From Bacteroidota bacterium (GTDB lineage: Bacteria; Bacteroidota; Bacteroidia; Cytophagales; Cyclobacteriaceae): a stretch of 32,614 bases of DNA. Location of the stretch: the NCBI GenBank assembly GCA_016191555.1, contig JACPVX010000020.1:1-32614 (forward strand), in the 5' to 3' direction. The notes beneath the pieces were generated by a model. It ran no database searches and was not told where the DNA came from. It saw only the letters and a program-made list of their open reading frames with translations. Every line of letters starts with the position of its first letter. Positions within the stretch are counted from its first letter, which is position 1. Made by a program: the position numbers and the translations under genes. Shown here in pieces: positions 22,423 through 31,056 of the stretch.

Positions 22423-24807
22423 TCAACTTAAATCCAATCGCAGTTTAACAAATACCGGCTCGCGAAAGTGTTCATCGGGTGTGAGGGAGGCAAAACTGAT
22501 TTCCGTCAGTAAATGTGGCTCAATCCAGATGCTTGTCTTCTCATCCATTACTTTTTCCGTGATGGGCTTCTTCACCTCTTTCAGTTTTTTGATCTCGGCA
22601 AAGACTTCTTTCAATGTAGCATCATCAAAACCGGAACCCACTTTGCCGCGGTACGCCAACTTACCATCGATGAGCTCAGCAATGTGCAAGCCTCCAAAGG
22701 TACTGGCTCTGTCTCCCTTGCCGGGATTGTATCCAATGATCACACAATCGCGCGTGTTGCGAATCTTTATCTTCAGCCACGCGTCACTGCGCTTGCCGGC
22801 TACATATCGGCCATTCATGTCTTTTGCCATGATGCCTTCCAACCCCAATTCACGGGCTGCTTCCAACAGGCTCTCACCATCTTCTACGCTTTCGCTGATG
22901 CGATAGGGCGTCTCCGGGCGAACCGCATCGCGCAACCATACCTTGCGTTTGTGCAGCGGCTCGTGCATCAAGCTGCGTCCGTCTAAATACAAACAATCAA
23001 AAAGATAGCAATAGGCCGGAGTCGATTTGGACAGTCGTTGGATGTTCGTTTCGCCACTGCTCATCAGTCGCTTGATCACAGTTTTAAACTCCGCCTTGCC
23101 TACTTTATCCAGACACACAATCTCGGCATCGAACACACCACACGTAGCGCGAAAGGCTTTGTCTGCCACCTGCAGTTCGGGGAACTGTTTGGTGATATCA
23201 TTTTTGTTGCGACTTAAAATCCGCACTTGTCCATCTTCCATGTAAATGAGTGCACGAATGCCATCCCACTTTACTTCGTATGAATAGTCGTTTCGTTTGG
23301 GGACTACATTCGTGCTGTCGGAAAGCATGGGTTCAATCGTGTCGTGCAGGTAATTGATCTGTGGCGTGTCCACTCGCTCGAACAGCCACTCCTTCGCTTT
23401 GATTTTATAAATACGATATTCGCCATTCACCTCCTTGCTGGTGAGTCGGAAGTAAAAGCCATCTTTCTTGTCTTTGGTGATTTGATATTTCCCCAACGCA
23501 TAAATCCACATTTCGCCACCACCATATTGACCTTTCGGAATGGTGCCATCAAACGTGAGATACTTCATCGGGTGATCTTCCGTTTGCACGGCCAACCGCT
23601 TCACTCCCGGATAAGGAGGCAATCCTTTTGGCACCGCCCACGATTTCAACACACCGTCTTGTTCCAATCGCAAGTCGTAATGCAAGTGCGATGCATGATG
23701 CCGATGCACGACAAAGTTATTTCCACCACTGATTTCTACTTTCGCTTCCGGCTCCGGTGTTTTGGTGAAGTCCCGCTTTTGTTCGTACGATTCGAGTTGC
23801 TCCGGTGTCTTTCGTTTCTTCGAAGGTGGCAGTTCTTTCGCCACCACGGTTTTCCGATGTGTATGCAGGCTGACCGAATACGCATCCATTCCTTCCCACG
23901 CATCGCCATCGTTCACCACTTTCTCCAGTGCATTCTTTAAATGAAACTCTTTCGGGTCTTTCACACGCGCTAACTCATCCCACGAAAGTGGCATGGAAAC
24001 GGGCGCTCCTACCCTGCCGCGCAAACTGTAAGGCGACACAATGCTTTGTCCGGAGCGAATGCGATAGATGTCGATGAGCACGCGTCCCTTGCGTGCTTCT
24101 TTCTTGATGTGCAGTGTAGTAGTTGTTGCGTTCCTCTCTACAAAAGGTTGCGCGATCAACTGCGCTGCTTCAAACACCGTATGGAAATCGTGCTTCGGTT
24201 CGATCGGGCAGCAGATGTGAATCCCCTTGCCTCCGGTGGTTTTTACAAAGGGTGTGTAGCCAAACACTTCGATCGACTGACGAAGCTTCATGCCAATCTC
24301 TACCACATTGGTAAACGAATATCCTTCGGGTGGATCGAGATCGAATACCAGGTAATCGGGAAAATCAAAGAGTGGTTTGCGGCTGTGCAACTGATGCAAT
24401 TCGAGTGAGGCCAGATTCGATAGCCACACCAACGAAGCAGGCTCCGTGGCGATGATATAATCTTTCTTCTCCTCTTTTCCCAGCGAAGCAAACTCCAGCC
24501 AATCGGGTGCCCACTCGGGTTTATTCTTTTGATAGAACATTTCACCGTGAATACCATCGGGGAAACGGATCAGCGTAAGCGCGCGGCCTTTGACATAGTT
24601 GAGTAACGTAGGTGCGATGTTGAGATAGTACTCAATCACTTCGGCTTTCGAAATGCCATCTTCGGGAAATAGAATCTTATCGAGATTGCTCAACTCTACT
24701 TTTCTCTTTCCGATGGTAACCCACTGCGATTTCTTAGCCACGTGATAACTCAATAAGGAATTTAAAACTACTACTTTCGAGGCATATTTTTTAGTTCGTG
24801 TCTCCAT
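22423..24807 (-). CDS. ligD: ATP-dependent DNA ligase D, Pol-PE-Lig order
   Basis: A multifunctional end-joining enzyme of 794 aa. The N-terminal primase-like polymerase domain (about 28-320) has the metal pair DLD (D156, D158) and IDIYR (D246). The central 3'-phosphoesterase domain (about 360-480) has the HRHHASHLHYDLRLE motif. The C-terminal ATP-dependent ligase domain (about 490-794) has EVKWDG with the AMP-accepting Lys513 and an OB fold with GLEGIMAKDMNGRY. It repairs double-strand breaks by NHEJ with Ku, which is not in this window. The domain order is the mycobacterial one, unlike the PE-Lig-Pol order of Pseudomonas. The ATG at 24807 (METRTKK) was chosen; an upstream TTG adds 17 poorly protein-like residues. 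Confidence 0.95.
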   Translation of the reverse strand: METRTKKYASKVVVLNSLLSYHVAKKSQWVTIGKRKVELSNLDKILFPEDGISKAEVIEYYLNIAPTLLNYVKGRALTLIRFPDGIHGEMFYQKNKPEWAPDWLEFASLGKEEKKDYIIATEPASLVWLSNLASLELHQLHSRKPLFDFPDYLVFDLDPPEGYSFTNVVEIGMKLRQSIEVFGYTPFVKTTGGKGIHICCPIEPKHDFHTVFEAAQLIAQPFVERNATTTTLHIKKEARKGRVLIDIYRIRSGQSIVSPYSLRGRVGAPVSMPLSWDELARVKDPKEFHLKNALEKVVNDGDAWEGMDAYSVSLHTHRKTVVAKELPPSKKRKTPEQLESYEQKRDFTKTPEPEAKVEISGGNNFVVHRHHASHLHYDLRLEQDGVLKSWAVPKGLPPYPGVKRLAVQTEDHPMKYLTFDGTIPKGQYGGGEMWIYALGKYQITKDKKDGFYFRLTSKEVNGEYRIYKIKAKEWLFERVDTPQINYLHDTIEPMLSDSTNVVPKRNDYSYEVKWDGIRALIYMEDGQVRILSRNKNDITKQFPELQVADKAFRATCGVFDAEIVCLDKVGKAEFKTVIKRLMSSGETNIQRLSKSTPAYCYLFDCLYLDGRSLMHEPLHKRKVWLRDAVRPETPYRISESVEDGESLLEAARELGLEGIMAKDMNGRYVAGKRSDAWLKIKIRNTRDCVIIGYNPGKGDRASTFGGLHIAELIDGKLAYRGKVGSGFDDATLKEVFAEIKKLKEVKKPITEKVMDEKTSIWIEPHLLTEISFASLTPDEHFREPVFVKLRLDLS

Positions 24808-24989
24808 AACTGGAATCGTTACCGGAACGTTTTCATTGCGATTGTGTCCACCACACAACCATTATTTTGATCAGCAAACTATTTTTAATCAGCTTCTTAC
24901 AAATGAGAGACTCCATACTTCATGATTATCAGGCAAGAGCCTCGGTATTTGAATATCTTTGTTTATCCATACGAATTAAATCCTCTTCT

Positions 24990-26030
24990 ATGAAAGCGAT
25001 ACTGACTTCTCTCTCTTCGATTGCATTCCTTCTGTTTGTTTCCTTTGGCTGCTCGAATAGCCCTAAAGAAACGACACCCGAAGCGGCTCCTTTTGCAAAA
25101 GGTGCTGATGTAGGATGGCTGACGGAAATGGAAGCATCGGGTGTGAAATTCTACGACAACAGTGGCGTGCAAAAGGAATGCATTCAGTTGCTGAAAGACA
25201 AAGGCATCAACTCCATACGCTTGCGCGCGTGGGTGAACCCGGTGAGTGGCTGGAACAACACACGCGATGTGGTGATCAAATCGTTGCGCGCCAAAGCACT
25301 GGGCATGAAGTTGATGATTGATTTTCACTACAGCGATGATTGGGCCGACCCCGGCAAGCAACCAATACCCGCAGCGTGGTCGAAGATGAATTACGAAGAC
25401 ATGAAGACGGCCTTGTACACCTATACGAAAAAGGTAATGGACACACTGAAGTTGAACAACATTACTCCGGAGTGGGTGCAGGTTGGAAATGAAACCAATG
25501 ACGGTATGTTGTGGGAAGTGGGACGAGCTTCTAAGTCGATGGCGAATTTTGCCGGCTTTGTAAAGGCGGGTTATACCGCTGTGAAAGAAGTGAGCAGCAG
25601 CACACAGGTGATTGTCCACTTATCAAATGGATATGACAATGGCCTGTTCCGCTGGATGTTTGACGGCCTGAAAGCCAATGGTGCCACTTGGGATATTATT
25701 GGTATGTCGATTTACCCGTATTGGGCACCCGATGGGATCAATGGCTGGGCAACGACTAACCAAAAGAGTTTGATCAACATGAACGACATGGTGGCGCGCT
25801 ACGGCACACCGGTGATGGTAGTGGAAGTGGGCATGCCCAACACCGAGCCCGAGAAATCCAAAGCATTCTTGTCCGACATCATTGCCAAAACAAAAAGTGT
25901 TTCGAACAACCAGGGGCTCGGAGTTTTCTATTGGGAGCCGCAGTGTTATAAGAAATGGAAAGGCTATGAGTTGGGTGCCTTTGATGAAACCGGCAAGCCT
26001 ACCATTGCCATGGATGCATTCCTAGAATAA
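24990..26030 (+). CDS. GH53 arabinogalactan endo-beta-1,4-galactanase, lipoprotein
   Basis: A 346-aa glycoside hydrolase family 53 enzyme that cleaves beta-1,4-galactan side chains of pectin. The N-terminus is a lipoprotein signal with lipobox Cys21 (LLFVSFGC). The (beta/alpha)8 domain contains RLRAWVNP, MIDFHYSDDWADPGKQ, the acid/base Glu168 in QVGNETNDGMLW, and the nucleophile Glu279 in VMVVEVGMP. It is predicted to sit on the outer membrane or in the periplasm. The ATG at 24990 gives a normal lipoprotein signal; the ORF is open for 41 codons upstream but without signal-like sequence. No SusCD genes or other pectin enzymes are adjacent. Confidence 0.95.
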   Translation: MKAILTSLSSIAFLLFVSFGCSNSPKETTPEAAPFAKGADVGWLTEMEASGVKFYDNSGVQKECIQLLKDKGINSIRLRAWVNPVSGWNNTRDVVIKSLRAKALGMKLMIDFHYSDDWADPGKQPIPAAWSKMNYEDMKTALYTYTKKVMDTLKLNNITPEWVQVGNETNDGMLWEVGRASKSMANFAGFVKAGYTAVKEVSSSTQVIVHLSNGYDNGLFRWMFDGLKANGATWDIIGMSIYPYWAPDGINGWATTNQKSLINMNDMVARYGTPVMVVEVGMPNTEPEKSKAFLSDIIAKTKSVSNNQGLGVFYWEPQCYKKWKGYELGAFDETGKPTIAMDAFLE

Positions 26031-26056
26031 CGATTGCTGCGATTTCATTTTATCCG

Positions 26057-26695
26057 TTGAACAAACCACGACATCCGATCATCGAGATAGCATTTGCTAT
26101 TCTTACTGCTGTCGGCAAGATTATCTTCATGGATATTCTGAACTGGCGGTTGCCTTTTATTTCCATCGTTATTTTAGGTTGGGTTACTTATATTCTTTGG
26201 CAACGCAAACACGACCCCGATCGGCTCAGGCAATGGGGCTTTCGCACGGATAATGGGTGGCGTGTCGCCAAACGCGTGTTGCCCTTTGCTGTCCTTGCCA
26301 TTGGCTCGTTCTTCGCTATCGGTTTGGTGAATAACAGCATCCAGTGGACGTGGCATGTCTTTCCTATTCTGCTGATCTATCCGCTGTGGGGCATCCTTCA
26401 ACAGTTTCTGGTGATCTCGCTGGTGGCAGGGAACCTGCAGGATTTTGATGCGCACAAGAAAAACCGTGGGCTCATCATTCTTGGCGCATCTACCCTATTC
26501 GCACTCATTCACTATCCACATCTGTGGTTAGTGAGTGGCACATTTTTACTGGCGCTCTTTTATGGTTATGTCTTTTTAAAAGAGCGCAACATCTATGTAC
26601 TCGGTATTCTGCATGGATGGCTCGGTGCATTATTTTTCTACACCGTGCTCAACCGAGATCCGTTTAACGAAGTCTTTGCCAGGTACCTGCATTAG
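26057..26695 (+). CDS. CPBP-family-like membrane protein with degenerate active site
   Basis: A 212-aa integral membrane protein of about 6 helices whose last half follows the CPBP (Abi/Rce1-like) layout. The usual first motif EExxxR is replaced by QQFLVIS (Gln115-Gln116). The second motif FxxxH is kept as FALIHYPH (His152), and the third histidine is present in ILHGWLG (His186) but without the usual Asn/Asp four residues later. It is probably a non-proteolytic or diverged member. Only TTG at 26057 fits the full length; the first in-frame ATG is 24 codons later. It starts 26 bp after the GH53 gene and could be co-transcribed. Confidence 0.75.
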   Translation: MNKPRHPIIEIAFAILTAVGKIIFMDILNWRLPFISIVILGWVTYILWQRKHDPDRLRQWGFRTDNGWRVAKRVLPFAVLAIGSFFAIGLVNNSIQWTWHVFPILLIYPLWGILQQFLVISLVAGNLQDFDAHKKNRGLIILGASTLFALIHYPHLWLVSGTFLLALFYGYVFLKERNIYVLGILHGWLGALFFYTVLNRDPFNEVFARYLH

Positions 26696-26705
26696 TTACT
26701 TGTGA

Positions 26706-26918
26706 TCATTTCGAGCCCGACACCCTTCTGATCAGCACATCAATAAAGGGAACGCCCACAAACACCATCCACGGAACGAGTATCAACGTCAGGATGAGCG
26801 TGCGTACATAGATCGGATAGACAGATAATGCCTCGCCAAACAAGGTGAGAAAAAGGGTAATTGAAGGATAAATGACAGCCCATATTTTGAGTGCCACGAC
26901 TGATTTTGTTTTCCACAT
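26706..26918 (-). CDS. small membrane protein, 70 aa, probable AraC target
   Basis: Two hydrophobic segments (about residues 10-32 and 38-60) are separated by a short loop, with a basic start (MWKTKSVVALK) and basic end (LIRRVSGSK), giving a two-pass inner-membrane protein. The family was not recognised. It lies directly downstream of the AraC-type regulator gene. A TAnnTTTG -7 box and two 21-bp-spaced 8-mers between the two genes suggest that this small gene is controlled by that regulator. Confidence 0.7.
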   Translation of the reverse strand: MWKTKSVVALKIWAVIYPSITLFLTLFGEALSVYPIYVRTLILTLILVPWMVFVGVPFIDVLIRRVSGSK

Positions 26919-26948
26919 ATAGAATTTTGTTTTTGATTTATTACACTA

Positions 26949-26956
26949 CAAAAGTA
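26949..26956 (-). promoter_or_regulatory. candidate -7 promoter box (TACTTTTG) for the 70-aa membrane protein
   Basis: An exact TAnnTTTG match on the minus strand, 30 nt before the ATG at 26918. The proximal AraC-like half-site ends 23 bp upstream of it, where the -33 region would lie. Confidence 0.5.
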
Positions 26957-26979
26957 GCGTAGCCCGCTATCGGTATGAT

Positions 26980-27008
26980 AGGACAATTCAGAAATCGAAC
27001 AGGACAAT
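26980..27008 (-). promoter_or_regulatory. probable AraC-type operator: two direct repeats of ATTGTCCT at 21-bp spacing
   Basis: AGGACAAT occurs at 26980-26987 and again at 27001-27008 in the same orientation (ATTGTCCT on the minus strand). The start-to-start distance is exactly 21 bp, two helical turns, the geometry by which AraC-family dimers contact tandem half-sites such as araI1/araI2. The pair lies between the AraC-type gene and the -7 box of the small membrane protein. Confidence 0.55.
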
Positions 27009-27026
27009 CATTAAATTGTGACGGTG

Positions 27027-27866
27027 CTACTTCAATTGACGAAGCGCATCGGGTGTATACCCAGTATGCTTCTTAAAAAAGCGAATGAAGTACGAAGGAT
27101 CTTCATAACCCAATTGGTAGGCAATTTCATTGACTTGTAATGACGTGGCGAACAATAATCGCTTCGCCTCCAATAACACCCGATCCTGAATCAACATGGC
27201 GCAAGTCTTGCCTACCGCCTGCTTCGTGATAGCATTCAATTGATAAGGCGTCATGTTTAATTGGTCTGCATAATAGGCTGCGTCCTTATGTGTTAAGAAT
27301 TGGGCTTCCATTAAGTTAGTCAACTGGTCATACCGCTGCCAAGAGGCGAATACAGATGGAATGGGGCTGGCTATTTGCTCTGTGCTTCGAATCAGTTCGG
27401 TGATTAAAATATGCAGATACGATTGAATGACCTCTTCAAAACGACTTGCCTTCTTTTGATATTCATCGAAGAGGGATGTAAGCAACGCATGAATCTTTTG
27501 ATAGGATTGTGCATTGTAAATAAAATGCGTCTGTTGAAATAGTTGCATCGGTGTGGTTTGCTGCCGATAAACACCAGCGGTGAATTGCATAATAAATCCG
27601 CTGCTCCCCTTCTTTAGATTGATTTGATGCACTTGCCCGGGATGAAGAAAGAACACCGAGTAGTTGCGAATGCGATGTGGTACAAAATCGATCTCATGAG
27701 TGCCGGTGCCGCGTTCAATCGCGATTAATAAATAAAAATCGTGGCGGTGTAATTCTTGCGTTAAATTCTGTTTGCTCACCAAGGGGCCTAATTCACGTAT
27801 GGACATATTTCCCACCATCGCTGGCTCGTGATTGGGAGCAATATGACGAACCGGGATATGCTTCAT
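27027..27866 (-). CDS. AraC-family transcriptional regulator
   Basis: A 279-aa regulator with an N-terminal cupin-like sensing domain (about 15-110; HRHDFYLLIAIERGTGTHEIDF and VFFLHPGQVHQI). The C-terminal AraC double helix-turn-helix domain (about 180-279) has KRLLFATSLQVNEIAYQLGYEDPSYFIRFFKKHTGYTPDALRQ. The effector is unknown. It lies 11 bp downstream of a lipoprotein gene on the same strand and upstream of a small membrane protein with a candidate operator. It may activate that gene and possibly respond to its own operon. Confidence 0.93.
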   Translation of the reverse strand: MKHIPVRHIAPNHEPAMVGNMSIRELGPLVSKQNLTQELHRHDFYLLIAIERGTGTHEIDFVPHRIRNYSVFFLHPGQVHQINLKKGSSGFIMQFTAGVYRQQTTPMQLFQQTHFIYNAQSYQKIHALLTSLFDEYQKKASRFEEVIQSYLHILITELIRSTEQIASPIPSVFASWQRYDQLTNLMEAQFLTHKDAAYYADQLNMTPYQLNAITKQAVGKTCAMLIQDRVLLEAKRLLFATSLQVNEIAYQLGYEDPSYFIRFFKKHTGYTPDALRQLK

Positions 27867-27877
27867 AATTGCGACTT

Positions 27878-28363
27878 CTATTGATTATTCTTTTCGATCG
27901 GATACGTAGACCCCGCTACTAATTCAACTTTCGTTAACTCCACACAGTCATAGAAACCTTTTCGGATGATTTTAGTTCTCGCCTCGATGCGCACCTTTTT
28001 CTTTTGCCCGATGAGATCGTGATAATCAAAGCGATCGAATTGGTGATAGGCTGCCGTGTCCAGGTAGAGTTTGATCACAGAATCTCCCGGCATGTAAACA
28101 TCCACAAAAGGTTTGTATAACACATGATGTTCTTTCAGTGATTCATAGACGGTCAAAAATTCGTCATTGCCGGATCGGTCTGTTCGTTCATACATGGAGT
28201 CTATTGATTGTTTAATTTGCTGAATGATGCTGTCCGCCATTCCATAAAAACTACCGATCTTGTCGGTATCAAAATAAAGGTCGCCCTGAAGGGTGATAGT
28301 TCGCTCTTGCTCAGCGCAACTCATCAACAATATGAATAGAATGATGAGTGGAATATGTTTCAT
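27878..28363 (-). CDS. hypothetical lipoprotein, 161 aa
   Basis: A lipoprotein signal with lipobox ILLMSC (Cys near residue 16) precedes a beta-rich domain beginning ITLQGDLYFDTDKIGSFYG. The middle is acidic (IDSMYERTDRSGNDEF) and the end has KKKVRIEARTKIIRKGFYDCVELTKVELV. No family was recognised. It is the first gene of a probable operon with the AraC regulator. Confidence 0.72.
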   Translation of the reverse strand: MKHIPLIILFILLMSCAEQERTITLQGDLYFDTDKIGSFYGMADSIIQQIKQSIDSMYERTDRSGNDEFLTVYESLKEHHVLYKPFVDVYMPGDSVIKLYLDTAAYHQFDRFDYHDLIGQKKKVRIEARTKIIRKGFYDCVELTKVELVAGSTYPIEKNNQ

Positions 28364-28444
28364 GGTAATTCTTCTTTATTCGCTTACATTCAATTAATGA
28401 ATTCCCATTAAAAATCTGAGGTACAATAAAATTCCGAAATGGAA

Positions 28445-29005
28445 TCAAATAGACCCTGCTGCTTTCAGAAAATCACGCGTCTCCATCAATGCAAAACCTA
28501 ATAAATTTAGACCTCTCCAGTTAAGAGGATTCTCTACTCCGTGTGATTCTTGTGGCAATCCGATGCCCCAGATTGCATCCGTAGGGCTTGCTTCCACCAG
28601 CACCCGATCGGCTGTGCCCACCAAGAAATCTTTCAACTTGGGATGTTGACCAAACTTATGAATGTTGCCTGTTTTGACAATTTCATATCGCTTGTTGTTC
28701 CATATCGTTTCATCAAATCCCTTGATCTTCCGACCGATTTCCTTGGCTTCTCCCGGCTTTCCAGCTTTGAGAATATCATGGAATGCAGCCATGTCATCGA
28801 AAAGCAAAGCCTTCTGTGCCATCATCCAGTGTTCTGAAGTTTTGTATTCCAAGCCGTCTTCCGTAAATGGCGCAGGGTACCATTGACTGAATACAAACTT
28901 GCCTACTTCTTGTTGGTCTTTGTTGGTATGCCCCCAGAAAAAGATATACTTGAGGGTTTCTCCTTTCTCAAATCTGGCTTTCAGCCATTCTATATCATAG
29001 TTCAT
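28445..29005 (-). CDS. NADAR (YbiA-like) family N-glycosidase
   Basis: A 186-aa cytoplasmic protein with the NADAR fold. Conserved segments are FFWGHT and FVFSQWYPAPF (N-terminal), YKTSEHWMMAQKALLF, EIGRKIKGFDETIWNNKRYEIV and AIWGIGLP, with NWRGLNLLGFALMETRDFL at the end. Members such as E. coli YbiA hydrolyse the N-glycosidic bond of early riboflavin intermediates. Other members reverse DNA ADP-ribosylation and act as antitoxins to DarT-like enzymes. No DarT gene is adjacent, so the housekeeping role is more likely. The ATG at 29005 is preferred over the GTG one codon upstream. Confidence 0.9.
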   Translation of the reverse strand: MNYDIEWLKARFEKGETLKYIFFWGHTNKDQQEVGKFVFSQWYPAPFTEDGLEYKTSEHWMMAQKALLFDDMAAFHDILKAGKPGEAKEIGRKIKGFDETIWNNKRYEIVKTGNIHKFGQHPKLKDFLVGTADRVLVEASPTDAIWGIGLPQESHGVENPLNWRGLNLLGFALMETRDFLKAAGSI

Positions 29006-29204
29006 CACATGGCGAATGTATGCAAAAGAATGAATGATACAGAGAGGCAGGAGATCAAGAGGGTGTTAAAGAAAAGTAAATTTATTGCCATCTTATAATT
29101 CTTCGAAAACCATCAAATAAATGCAGTACTTCGGGAATAAATCATGTCCTCGCTTGGTCTAACCACAGAAATAAGAATCAGGTAAATAAGTCAAGGAATA
29201 CGAA

Positions 29205-30323
29205 ATGAAAAACGATCCAGCTAAATTCACTCGAAGAAAATTCATCATCACTTCTACCACCGTAGGTGCGTCCCTCTTATTAAATCCATTTTCGAGCTGG
29301 GCTGAGAGTGAATCGGAAGTTGCCAAAATTGTTTCCGGAACCATTGGCGTTGATACACACAATCATTTGGACGTGCCATTCACCGATGAATCATTCCTCG
29401 CCAAGCAATATGATTTATCTGGCGAACTGAAAAAGTCGGGGCTGTCGGCTATTTGCATGACCTTTCAAATGGACCGCCCAAACCTGACCAGACCAGAAGA
29501 GGCGTATGAGCGGTTCATCTCGAGCCTCGACAAGATGGATGAAATCTTAAAGGCAAATAATCTAAAGCGTGCGCTGAATTTATCGGAGTTAAAAGCTGCC
29601 AGAAAAGAGAACAAACCCGCAGTCATTCAGTCGGTGGAAGGCGGTCATTTTATCGAAGACAAATTAGAACGCCTGGAGCTTGCTTATCAACGAGGCATAA
29701 GGCATTTGGGATTGTTGCACGACAACCAATCGCATGTTCCACTGGGAGATATTTATACCGATCCTCCCCAATATGGTGGATTAACTGACACCGGAAAGAA
29801 TGTGATTCGTGAATGCAATCGACTGGGTATTCTCATGGATCTCACCCATTGCAGCAATGAAAGCATCAACGATGCGCTTGAGGTCTCCACGAAGCCGATG
29901 TTAATTTCGCATACCGGACTCAACACCCAATTAGGTACGAATGAAAAAATGGCGAAGATGATGATGCCACGACTGATTAGTAAGGAGCAAGCAAAAATAG
30001 TGGCGAGTGCCGGTGGTGTGATTGGTGTTTGGACGCATCTGGCGGAGACACCTTTGGAATATGCGCAAAACGTACGGGCATTAGTAGATTGTGTCGGAAC
30101 GGAGCATGTGTGTATCGGTACCGATACGAAGATGACGGCCCGTGCGGGTGCTACCGAAAGACCCGGCAGTATGACAAACGCTGCCTGGAAAGAACAAAAG
30201 GAAGGATTTTATTATACGGTAGTAGATGCCTTACTGAAAACAGGTTTTAACAAAAAGGAAATTGAGCAAATTGGCGGTAGTAATTATTGCCGAATATTTG
30301 ACAAAGCAACGCGTGGTTCATAG
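29205..30323 (+). CDS. Tat-exported M19-family (membrane/renal) dipeptidase
   Basis: A 372-aa zinc peptidase. The N-terminus carries a twin-arginine signal (FTRRKFIITST, Arg10-Arg11, then a hydrophobic stretch), so it is exported folded. The M19 amidohydrolase domain follows. The first metal motif is DTHNHLD (H52 and H54, so HxH where renal dipeptidase has HxD), the bridging Glu145 is in SVEGGHF, and His215 (LTHCS) and His236 (ISHTG) are further ligands. It probably hydrolyses dipeptides, possibly with D-residues from peptidoglycan turnover, in the periplasm. It is monocistronic, separated by about 200 bp of mostly featureless DNA from the divergent NADAR gene. Confidence 0.92.
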   Translation: MKNDPAKFTRRKFIITSTTVGASLLLNPFSSWAESESEVAKIVSGTIGVDTHNHLDVPFTDESFLAKQYDLSGELKKSGLSAICMTFQMDRPNLTRPEEAYERFISSLDKMDEILKANNLKRALNLSELKAARKENKPAVIQSVEGGHFIEDKLERLELAYQRGIRHLGLLHDNQSHVPLGDIYTDPPQYGGLTDTGKNVIRECNRLGILMDLTHCSNESINDALEVSTKPMLISHTGLNTQLGTNEKMAKMMMPRLISKEQAKIVASAGGVIGVWTHLAETPLEYAQNVRALVDCVGTEHVCIGTDTKMTARAGATERPGSMTNAAWKEQKEGFYYTVVDALLKTGFNKKEIEQIGGSNYCRIFDKATRGS

Positions 30324-30378
30324 AATTCGCCGGGAAGCTCTACTCCGCATTCCTGGGCAATCCGGAATCCTATTCAGG

Positions 30379-31056
30379 CTAATTATTTACAATTTGCACG
30401 CTGTATTTTCCGGTTCGCAATACTTCAAAAACCAGGCTACATCTTTTCTCCATATTACCAGATCGAATCGTAAAGTTAATGGTACATCGGTTGGGTGCTT
30501 GAAAGTTATAAATAGAAAACCGCTTGCTCTCTTGCTGCAATTGTCCGGAGGTGGTTTCGATCGTTAAATCGCGGGGCACGTAATTAACCGCGGCACCGGT
30601 GATCGATATCTCAATTTGATTGACGCTATCATCGATTCGTTGGATCGTATAACTATCGATGCCCAGATTGCTGTTCACGCGATACGGCTCGCTTGGTTTC
30701 GTGAGCCCCGCATATTCACCATTGACCCAGTAACCTTTGATGGTGTTGACTTTGCCATTGATGGATTGAAGGTATTTCCCCTCTCCGTTCTTGAGCCCGT
30801 TTTGCCAATAGCCAATAAACCGATCGCCATTTTTGTAAGTGTATTCGCCCTTCCCATCCGGCAATCCATCTTTAAACATTCCCTTGTACGAGTCTGTACC
30901 TTGCGAAGAGCCCTTGCCGTAGGCGAGTCCATTCTTGCAGTCACCCTTGTAAATGCCTGCAATGTCTTTCAATAAAACCCGGCAAGAGTCCTGCGCTTGC
31001 GCGCTGGCCATTGCGCAGACAAATAATAAACCAAAGCAAACGTTGATCTTTCCCAT
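30379..31056 (-). CDS. secreted MORN-repeat protein, 225 aa
   Basis: A signal peptide (about 1-22, ending MASAQAQ) is followed by at least four MORN repeats (about 35-120; for example YKGDCKNGLAYGKG, YKGMFKDGLPDGKGEY and FIGYWQNGLKNGEGKY). The C-terminal region is an Ig-like or beta-sandwich domain. MORN repeats form elongated beta-hairpin rods that bind lipids or proteins; in bacteria they are usually envelope proteins of unknown role. The ATG at 31056 gives a normal signal peptide; an upstream TTG adds six residues. Confidence 0.87.
   Translation of the reverse strand: MGKINVCFGLLFVCAMASAQAQDSCRVLLKDIAGIYKGDCKNGLAYGKGSSQGTDSYKGMFKDGLPDGKGEYTYKNGDRFIGYWQNGLKNGEGKYLQSINGKVNTIKGYWVNGEYAGLTKPSEPYRVNSNLGIDSYTIQRIDDSVNQIEISITGAAVNYVPRDLTIETTSGQLQQESKRFSIYNFQAPNRCTINFTIRSGNMEKRCSLVFEVLRTGKYSVQIVNN

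Noticed and set aside
24808..24858. 17-codon N-terminal extension of LigD from a TTG
   Set aside because: The extension is not protein-like and the ATG at 24807 precedes the domain with enough residues.
28883..29098. 71-codon plus-strand ORF antisense to the NADAR gene
   Set aside because: Most of it is the shadow of the conserved NADAR N-terminus on the opposite strand.
29035..29100. Short frame with NDTERQEIKRVLKKSK resembling the start of a CoA-binding (YccU-like) protein
   Set aside because: Only about 20 residues, the frame closes at once and downstream frames do not continue the similarity convincingly; it may be chance.
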